From the NCBI GenBank assembly GCA_900543395.1, contig UQQT01000039.1, forward strand, positions 1 to 20,708: 20,708 bases of DNA. Reading direction: 5' to 3'. Under the pieces are notes generated by a model. It saw only the letters and a list, made by a program, of their open reading frames with translations, ran no database searches and had not been told where the DNA came from. This stretch comes from an uncultured Oscillospiraceae bacterium. Lineage in GTDB: Bacteria; Bacillota; Clostridia; Oscillospirales; Acutalibacteraceae. Below are positions 15,721-20,708 of this stretch, piece by piece (position 1 is the first letter of the stretch; every line of letters starts with the position of its first letter). Both the position numbers and the translations under genes were made by a program.

Positions 15721-17201
15721 TCATTCTCCTTGAAATTTAATGAATACAAATTTAATTTGCCTTTGCCGAAAAATCGGACGGAAAGCTCTTGCTTGTCTTT
15801 CTTTTCAACCCGGTAATCAAGTGCAGCCGTTTTTCTGCCAAACGGATTTATGCGTTTTTCTGCAATCGTTTTGCCGTTTGCTAAGATTTTAATTTCACCG
15901 TCTGCGTTTGAATCGATATCCAATTCGAGCGTGCCGTTCTGTTTTTCAAAATCAAACCATTTGTAGGTGATTACGGTCTTGCCGTCTATGTTCGCAATGT
16001 ATCTTTCACCGTTTTTGTGCGTCACCGTCGGGATAGGCTTTTTGTATTGTCTGTTTGAAACTCTCGGCATTTTGCCGTTTGTAATATGACAGGCAATCAC
16101 GGCAGGGTATCTGCCCTTGGCAATCAACGGCTTTGCGTTTAGTCCGCATGAGCTGATTTCCGTCTGCTCAATGCTTCCGTCTGACTTGATTTCGATAGGC
16201 TCTGCACAGGCCTGACGGCTGTAATCACTGCCGTGAGTGAGCCTGTGATAAAACACATACCACCTGCCGTTTATGCACTCAATGCTTCCGTGCGTTGTAC
16301 CGACGGCGTTCAGACTGTCCTTTTCTTTTCTGCCGTTCAATCCGATGTCGCCTGCGGAAACAATCGTGCCTGCGTATTTGAAATCCTTATCGGGATATTT
16401 GCTTGTGCCGTAGCACAGCTCGTGATTGAGCTGCGAAGAATAAACGAAATAATACGTATCATTTATTTTTCTTATGGATGCTCCTTCAAAAAATCCGTGT
16501 CCCTCAAAATCCGTACCTCTTGTCCTTTCGGGAATAATGCGAACTGCGTCTGTCTTCACGGTCAGCATATCGTCGCAAAGGGTAATCATATTTGCGCCCC
16601 AAACGCCGGGTTCTGACAAAATTTCGTCCTTGCTTTTGCCGTATATTTTTTCGAAAATCGGTGCTCCGACAGCCTTTAACGGCTTTGGCAGGCACATCCC
16701 GCGAGGCATGGCAGTGCCGTAATAAAGTCTGATTACACCGTTATCATTCATCACGGCAGGATCAAAGCAAACAAATTTATTAAACATTGTTCCGTCTTGA
16801 TTTTTTACATAGCCGAGATATTCGTATTTCCCGTCAGGCGTATCACAAACGGCAGCGCTGATGGGACCGAAATAACCGCCGTTTCCCTTGTAACCCGCAA
16901 GGCAGTAATACAAATAATATCTTCCGTCATTGCCCATGACAACATCAGGCGCATATAAATAAGGGCGTTCCGCGGTGTAAAGTGCGTCCTGCTTTGCACT
17001 GTAATTTATGCCCTTGCTGCTCCAATCGCTCAAATCGTCAAGCGGTGCGGAAAAGAATTCGTAATCAAGTGCGCAGAATGTGTCGCCGCCCTCTTGGTCG
17101 TGACTGCCGAATAAATACACTCTGTCTCCGAAAACATGCGGTTCTCCGTCAGGAATATATTTATCAAGCGGTAAAAACGGATTAAATACCTGATTTTTCA
17201 A
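15717..17201 (-). CDS. GH43-family glycoside hydrolase (arabinosidase/xylosidase type)
   Basis: A 494-residue protein with a five-bladed propeller start and a C-terminal beta-sandwich. Candidate catalytic residues are D18 in YIPDGEPHVFGD, D86 in LYAPDVV and the Glu in GHGFFEGASIRK, all in family order. The last 80 or so residues (from NGTLELDIDSNADGEIKIL) resemble a CBM6-like domain. It would release arabinose or xylose from small glycosides. No signal peptide. The start is TTG at 17201 behind AAGGGG; no better ATG exists. It is the first gene of the glycoside operon, directly behind the TetR-controlled promoter, and is coupled to the broken hydrolase gene by a 4-bp overlap. Confidence 0.9.
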   Translation of the reverse strand: MKNQVFNPFLPLDKYIPDGEPHVFGDRVYLFGSHDQEGGDTFCALDYEFFSAPLDDLSDWSSKGINYSAKQDALYTAERPYLYAPDVVMGNDGRYYLYYCLAGYKGNGGYFGPISAAVCDTPDGKYEYLGYVKNQDGTMFNKFVCFDPAVMNDNGVIRLYYGTAMPRGMCLPKPLKAVGAPIFEKIYGKSKDEILSEPGVWGANMITLCDDMLTVKTDAVRIIPERTRGTDFEGHGFFEGASIRKINDTYYFVYSSQLNHELCYGTSKYPDKDFKYAGTIVSAGDIGLNGRKEKDSLNAVGTTHGSIECINGRWYVFYHRLTHGSDYSRQACAEPIEIKSDGSIEQTEISSCGLNAKPLIAKGRYPAVIACHITNGKMPRVSNRQYKKPIPTVTHKNGERYIANIDGKTVITYKWFDFEKQNGTLELDIDSNADGEIKILANGKTIAEKRINPFGRKTAALDYRVEKKDKQELSVRFFGKGKLNLYSLNFKENE

Positions 17202-17224
17202 AATATCACCCCTTGACTTTTTTG

Positions 17225-17269
17225 CTGTGTTGGTTTACATTTTAATTATAGCAACACTGTGTTGGTTTA
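17225..17269. promoter_or_regulatory. Candidate operator: palindrome plus direct repeats between GH43 and tetR
   Basis: CTGTGTTGGTTTA occurs twice in direct orientation (17225-17237 and 17257-17269), 32 bp apart, about three helical turns. The second copy is part of the palindrome CAACAC-T-GTGTTG (17252-17264). That palindrome sits in the spacer of the minus-strand promoter, and the first repeat lies just downstream of its -10. This is the pattern of a repressor site that blocks the GH43 operon, with the divergent TetR-family protein as the natural candidate. Confidence 0.7.
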
Positions 17270-17273
17270 ACAA
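17245..17273 (-). promoter_or_regulatory. Promoter of the glycoside operon
   Basis: On the minus strand TTGTTA (17273-17268), 17 nt, then TATAAT (17250-17245). The spacer contains the palindrome described as the candidate operator. Confidence 0.78.
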
Positions 17274-17314
17274 TCATCAGTTTATGTAAAGGCGGCTGCA
17301 AAACCGACATTTTT

Positions 17315-17908
17315 ATGCGAAAGCGACGTGATAATGTGAATAAAAAAGATAATCAGCGTACGCGTATTTCAAAACTTCTGTTCAGAAACGCACTTACAGA
17401 TCTTATAAAAGAAAAAGGGGGCGTCTCTAAAATTTCCGTTCGCGAACTGTGCGAACGCGCAGAACTTAACCGCTCGACATTTTACGCGCATTATTCGGAG
17501 CCTAAGGATATACTTGACGAGATAGAGTCCGAAATTCTCACCGAAACCGAGGAACATTTAAAAAAGATAGGCGGAGAAACCGACGCGGGCGCGCACAGGT
17601 ATATCGTATCGTTTCTTAAATTTATAAGACAGAACGATAAAACGTTCCGCGTTCTTTTAATCGACAGCGCGGATCCCGAATTCCGCACGAGGTTTATGAA
17701 TCAGTCGATAGTTCAGTTTGTTTCGAATCTGCGTATAGATCTGCCCGAGCGTATCGAGCAGTATGTTTTTTCGTATATTTTAAACGGCAGTACCGGGATT
17801 ATAATACAGTGGATACGCTCCGATTATTCGATTGACGAAAACGAGACGGCGGATCTGCTGTTTTCGATAAACCAGAGCGCGCTGAAAAATTTAGACGGAA
17901 AATTGTAA
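17315..17908 (+). CDS. TetR-family transcriptional regulator
   Basis: A 197-residue protein. The N-terminal helix-turn-helix region reads KISVRELCERAELNRSTFYAHY (about residues 39-60), with the TetR hallmark STFYAHYSEPKDIL. The remainder is a helical ligand-binding/dimer domain. It is divergent from the GH43 operon and shares a 113-bp intergenic region with repeats, so it probably represses that operon and perhaps itself. The start is uncertain: neither ATG 17315 nor the in-frame GTG 17336 has a clear ribosome binding site. TetR-type control is uncommon for sugar operons, which usually use LacI, AraC or GntR proteins, and may point to a hydrophobic or aglycone inducer. Confidence 0.9.
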   Translation: MRKRRDNVNKKDNQRTRISKLLFRNALTDLIKEKGGVSKISVRELCERAELNRSTFYAHYSEPKDILDEIESEILTETEEHLKKIGGETDAGAHRYIVSFLKFIRQNDKTFRVLLIDSADPEFRTRFMNQSIVQFVSNLRIDLPERIEQYVFSYILNGSTGIIIQWIRSDYSIDENETADLLFSINQSALKNLDGKL

Positions 17909-17943
17909 CATGTTTTATATCGACATTGTTTAATAATATTTTA

Positions 17944-17972
17944 TTGACAATATGTTAATAAAAAAGTACAAT
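17944..17972 (+). promoter_or_regulatory. Promoter of the dockerin-protein gene
   Basis: TTGACA (17944-17949), 17 nt, TACAAT (17967-17972), shortly before GGAGG and the ATG at 17998. Confidence 0.8.
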
Positions 17973-17997
17973 TGATTTATAAACGGAGGGATATATT

Positions 17998-19074
17998 ATG
18001 CGTCTACACAGAAAACGGGTTTGTTCGGTGCTTTTGTCGGCTGTTATGCTTATATGCGCTTTGTCCGTCGGCGTTTTTGCCGATTCCGAAAAGCCCGAAG
18101 TTATTCTGACAAGCGAGATCGACGCCGAAAACGGAACCGTCGCGCTGGATGTTTCTGTTGTTAATTTAAAGGGATACACCTCCGCCGCCGTTTTCGTCTC
18201 ATATTCGGATAAAGAGGTCGAATTCATAAGTGCGTCCGATCCCGAAACGGGGCTTTCGTGTGCGGACAGAGTTTATACCGACGACTGCGTTATTTCCGCC
18301 GCCGTCATGGCTTCGTCCGTTTTTGACGAGGATGAATATTCACTCGGCAGATATGTTTTTAAGGTTCTCGATTCCGTCGGCGAGGTCACGTTTAAAATTC
18401 TCGGCGAAAAGCCGTTTTTGAGCAGGGCTTTCAACGAAAACGAGTCGCCCGTTCTTATCGGTACTTTTGACTATAAGGCGTTCGAGGGCTGTTTCCATTC
18501 CGACAGGGAAATTATTCCCGGGTATGCTCCGACATGTACCGAACCGGGGCTTTCCGACGGCGCGAAATGTAAAAGCTGCGGTAAAATTGTTGTTGAGCAA
18601 AAGGAGATTGCGCCTCTCGGTCACGATGTAAAGGACGGAATCTGCACCGTATGCGGGGCGAAAGTCGTTACGGAAAAACCGACTCTCAAAGACGGCGCGG
18701 ATTATATAATTGACTATGATAAAAAAACGGTCACCGTTTTCCCTGCGGGTACGAATCCTCTTTCCGTCCTCGAATTCCGTTCGAAGTTTAACGAATCGCT
18801 TTTATTCGGCGAGGACGCGTTCAGTATCGTAAACGGACTTAAATTCGTATGCGGGGACGAGTATACAATTATATTAAAAGGTGACGTTAATTCCGACGGC
18901 AGAATAACCGCTTCGGATGCGAGAACGATTCTGCGTATCGCGGCGAAACTCGAAACGCCCGGAGAAGCCGTGAGGGCTTCGGCAGATATTAATTCCGACG
19001 GAAAAATAACCTCGGCGGAAGCGAGAATCGTATTGAGATTTTCCGCGAGACTTTCGCAGTCGGTGAAAGAATAA
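17998..19074 (+). CDS. Secreted protein: cohesin-like module, CxxC pairs and type I dockerin
   Basis: A 358-residue protein. The signal peptide is cleaved near A28. Residues 33-160 form a beta-rich module (GTVALDVSVVNLKGYTSAAV, then a SYSDKEVEF strand) with the look of a cohesin/CBM-like fold. Residues 160-222 hold C191-x-x-C194 and C216-x-x-C219 with nearby His, a pattern suited to metal or disulfide. Residues 226-292 are a small beta module. Residues 295-352 form a dockerin with two calcium-loop repeats, DVNSDGRITASDARTILR and DINSDGKITSAEARIVLR. The dockerin should plug into a partner cohesin on the cell surface or in a cellulosome-like complex. GGAGGG precedes the ATG and the promoter is strong. 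Its ligand or enzyme role is unknown, and no catalytic domain was recognised. Confidence 0.85.
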   Translation: MRLHRKRVCSVLLSAVMLICALSVGVFADSEKPEVILTSEIDAENGTVALDVSVVNLKGYTSAAVFVSYSDKEVEFISASDPETGLSCADRVYTDDCVISAAVMASSVFDEDEYSLGRYVFKVLDSVGEVTFKILGEKPFLSRAFNENESPVLIGTFDYKAFEGCFHSDREIIPGYAPTCTEPGLSDGAKCKSCGKIVVEQKEIAPLGHDVKDGICTVCGAKVVTEKPTLKDGADYIIDYDKKTVTVFPAGTNPLSVLEFRSKFNESLLFGEDAFSIVNGLKFVCGDEYTIILKGDVNSDGRITASDARTILRIAAKLETPGEAVRASADINSDGKITSAEARIVLRFSARLSQSVKE

Positions 19075-19343
19075 AAGTTATCCGACAAATTTATTATAAA
19101 AAGTTTTGATATTCGGTGACCGCAAAAGACAGCCTAACTCTATAAACCCAAAATACACCGCTTACGCCTTTGGTGTCCTGTACGCCTAAAAACTTACAAG
19201 CATTGCGTTGTCTGACCGCGTTAAACTGCGTCTTTAAACTCGACAGACTGACTGATTTCAAGTTTCTTTAACGCAGCCGAAGCGGAAAGAGGGCGGATAT
19301 ATTCCTTTGCGGTTTGACTGTAAGTTGATTCAATAATTTATTG
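19075..19343. other. Gene-poor stretch with a short minus-strand reading frame; possible dispersed repeat
   Basis: No convincing gene lies between the two secreted-protein genes. On the minus strand an open frame of 55 codons runs from a TTG at 19261 to TAA at 19094 and reads ...ACKFLGVQDTKGVSGVF then WVYRVRLSFAVTEY. There is no ribosome binding site at its start and it faces away from both neighbours. Short conceptual peptides of this style seem to recur in annotations of gut Clostridia, which suggests a repeated intergenic element rather than a protein. This is recollection, not a search result. Beyond it, a small palindrome CAATAA-T-TTATTG (19331-19343) abuts the next promoter. Confidence 0.45.
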
Positions 19344-19372
19344 TTGACAAAACCGAAAGTTTGTTTTATAAT
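19344..19372 (+). promoter_or_regulatory. Consensus promoter of the secreted-protein gene at 19429
   Basis: TTGACA (19344-19349), 17 nt, TATAAT (19367-19372), a perfect match that predicts strong expression. The leader is about 50 nt. Confidence 0.88.
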
Positions 19373-19428
19373 AAAATTGTATCATTATACAGGTGGAATA
19401 TACCCGCCGGGAACAGGAGGTTTTTTAT

Positions 19429-20427
19429 ATGAAAAAAATAATTTCCGTAGTTTTATCAGTCATTATGATGCTTTCGGCTTTATCGGTTCTTGCTTTTGCC
19501 GCAGATACCTATACCGTAACGTTTACTGACATGGATTATGCGATGAAATACAGAGACGACCAGATCGGCAGACGCGGTTTCACTCTCGGCAAGGATTATT
19601 ATTTTACATACACCGATGCTTCGGGCAAAACGGTAGAGGTTAAGAAGGACGGCACGCAGGTCAAGGTACCTGCCGGCAGAGCGTTCTCCTGCTTCGTAGT
19701 TCTTGCCGATTATATCGAGCCTACAACGCTCCGCGTTATGGCTTATCCCACGTCCTCACCTGTCGCGAGTCTTTATGACCCGATTGACGGCTCTCCGTAC
19801 GGCAAGTACAGCGTTAACAAGAGCTCGGATTCCTCCTACGGTATTATCGTTAAGCAGGATATGACCTTATCAGTTTCCGAGTATCATCTCTACAACGACG
19901 GTTTCCTTTACACTCTTAAAGGCAATAAATATTTCGACGTTACGAGACTTAACGATAACGGCAAGGGAACAATAGGCGATAAGAATTATGAGCCCGTTTT
20001 AAATGAGAGACTTATCTACTGGCATCAGGATCTTTACTTTATGATTACGCTCCCGTCTCCCGAGAGCGATCCGAAGCATTCGTATAACTACGATACCTAT
20101 ACCGTAACATATACGCAGAAGCTTAAGGGCGAGGTTGTAAAGCAGGAGGTTCTTACTCCCGTATGGACGAGCAGCGACGGTTATTCAAAGATTTACTGCG
20201 CAAAGGACTGCTATAACGACATTTCTATTTCCATAAACGGTGTTGTCGACTTCACATTCGATATGATAAAGGAAGTTTTCGAGGACCTTAAAAAAGGGAA
20301 TATTGATATGGAGAATATCGGTTCTTTAAACTTCGGTGCGTTCGACCTTACCGCACTTATCGCGTGGATTAACGGTCTTATCAAGCTTATCAAGAATATC
20401 CTTGCAGGCTTCGGCGTAGGAAAATAA
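19429..20427 (+). CDS. Secreted protein of unknown function with amphipathic C-terminal tail
   Basis: A 332-residue protein not recognised as any family. A Sec signal peptide (MKKIISVVLSVIMMLSALSV, cleavage near LAFA-AD) is followed by a beta-rich region with many Tyr and charged residues. Two similar Tyr-Thr-rich stretches stand out (ADTYTVTFTDMDYAM near the N-terminus and YDTYTVTYTQKLKGE near residue 225). The protein ends in a Gly/hydrophobic amphipathic helix (LIAWINGLIKLIKNILAGFG) after a charged helical segment. No lipobox, LPxTG or dockerin is present, so the tail may hold it at the membrane. ACAGGAGG lies 8 nt before the ATG at 19429; a longer reading from 19393 would put residues before a normal signal peptide. 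The perfect promoter and typical codons suggest a well-expressed surface protein. Confidence 0.82.
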   Translation: MKKIISVVLSVIMMLSALSVLAFAADTYTVTFTDMDYAMKYRDDQIGRRGFTLGKDYYFTYTDASGKTVEVKKDGTQVKVPAGRAFSCFVVLADYIEPTTLRVMAYPTSSPVASLYDPIDGSPYGKYSVNKSSDSSYGIIVKQDMTLSVSEYHLYNDGFLYTLKGNKYFDVTRLNDNGKGTIGDKNYEPVLNERLIYWHQDLYFMITLPSPESDPKHSYNYDTYTVTYTQKLKGEVVKQEVLTPVWTSSDGYSKIYCAKDCYNDISISINGVVDFTFDMIKEVFEDLKKGNIDMENIGSLNFGAFDLTALIAWINGLIKLIKNILAGFGVGK

Positions 20428-20469
20428 CGCTGTCCGGATACGAATTTAACGTATTTCGAATAAAATGAA

Positions 20470-20531
20470 CCGTACGTTTTCGGTGACGCGCCGAGCGTAT
20501 ACCGATATAATCGTACGGCTGATAAATCAGC
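20470..20531 (+). other. Nested hairpins downstream of the secreted-protein gene
   Basis: CCGTACG (20470-20476) pairs with CGTACGG (20512-20518). Inside it, TCGGT (20480-20484) pairs with ACCGA (20501-20505), and inside that ACGC (20486-20489) pairs with GCGT (20495-20498) around the loop GCCGA. A second small stem, GCTGAT/ATCAGC (20518-20531), is followed by TTTC and shares a base with the first. It could be a 3'-end stability structure or a small RNA. No promoter of its own was seen. Confidence 0.5.
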
Positions 20532-20560
20532 TTTCATCGTTCTTTGCAAGACATATCCCA

Positions 20561-20604
20561 TAAAACAAAGAGAGTCGGGCGGCAACCCGGCTCTCTTTGT
20601 TTTA
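20561..20604. terminator. Strong bidirectional intrinsic terminator
   Basis: TAAAACAAAGAGAG with TCGGG (20561-20579) pairs with CCCGG and CTCTCTTTGTTTTA (20586-20604), giving 19 pairs with one G-U around the loop CGGCAA. The 3' side ends in TTTGTTTT, and the opposite strand gives the same. It closes the secreted-protein transcript and would also block transcription entering from the right. Confidence 0.9.
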
Positions 20605-20653
20605 TCGGTGATCAGCGGATAATATTATGTAATTTTCACCCGCTGCCCGCTGT

Positions 20654-20685
20654 AAACAATAATTTACCGAGGTAAATTATTGTTT
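20654..20685. repeat. Second copy of the 32-nt palindrome
   Basis: The arms AAACAATAATTT and AAATTATTGTTT are identical to those at 100-131. The core is ACC-GA-GGT instead of GTC-GA-GAC, so pairing is kept although two of the three central base pairs differ. Here it is not at a gene end, because a strong terminator lies 50 bp upstream. The feature is therefore more likely a repeat element than the terminator of one gene. Confidence 0.85.
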
Positions 20686-20708
20686 CAGTAATTAGTGGTC
20701 AGTGATTA

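Noticed and set aside
13740..17201. Horizontal transfer of the GH1-hydrolase-GH43 segment suggested by slightly fewer CG dinucleotides than in GH78
   Set aside because: A hand count of two 240-nt samples (GH43 about 19, GH1 about 20) against one from GH78 (about 25 CG) shows only a small difference. No mobile element or tRNA target flanks the segment, so it is not strong enough to report.
20613..20652. CAGCGG with two later CCGCTG copies as a hairpin
   Set aside because: Only six pairs with a loop of about 20 nt; likely chance in a short spacer between a terminator and the palindrome.

Overview
The window looks like a chromosomal segment of a gut-type Clostridia species, most likely in or near Oscillospiraceae/Ruminococcaceae. 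The pointers are Gram-positive style lipoproteins, AGGAGG ribosome binding sites with frequent GTG and TTG starts, near-consensus sigma-A promoters, an ECF vitamin transporter, intracellular GH1/GH43/GH78 glycosidases with a GPH symporter, and a secreted protein ending in a type I dockerin. No phage, transposase, CRISPR or rRNA sequence was seen. The species is not identified.

Layout. (1) 1-5184, minus strand: a partial tRNA-Gly, then a five-gene operon read leftwards from a consensus promoter at 5156-5184. It encodes a secreted alpha/alpha-barrel protein, a DUF4430 lipoprotein, EcfT, a fused double EcfA ATPase and an ECF S component. The first two proteins correspond to the two domains of animal transcobalamin/intrinsic factor, so the operon reads as a surface corrinoid-capture device feeding an ECF importer. 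(2) 5232-8960, plus strand: ornithine carbamoyltransferase (argF), then a polar amino acid ABC importer (binding lipoprotein, permease, ATPase). The importer promoter overlaps a good match to the Bacillus-type ARG box, which points to arginine or a related amino acid under ArgR control. (3) 8981-9729, plus strand: a GNAT acetyltransferase, tRNA-Thr(CGT) and two terminators.

(4) 9739-17201, minus strand: a glycoside-utilisation operon read as GH43, a broken alpha/beta hydrolase, GH1 beta-glucosidase, GPH symporter and GH78 alpha-L-rhamnosidase. None of the intact enzymes has a signal peptide, so small glycosides are probably imported and cleaved in the cytoplasm. A divergent TetR-family gene (17315-17908) and a palindrome plus direct repeats in the shared promoter region suggest local control. 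Rhamnosidase plus beta-glucosidase suits plant rutinosides, saponins or similar rhamnosyl-glucosides. (5) 17944-20604, plus strand: two separately promoted secreted proteins, one with a cohesin-like module, CxxC pairs and a dockerin, the other of unknown function. They are separated by a gene-poor stretch that may be a dispersed repeat.

The same 32-nt palindrome occurs near both window ends (100-131 and 20654-20685). Its arms are identical and its central base pairs differ in a compensatory way, so it is probably a structured repeat family in this genome. All functional assignments come from reading motifs by eye; no database search was run.
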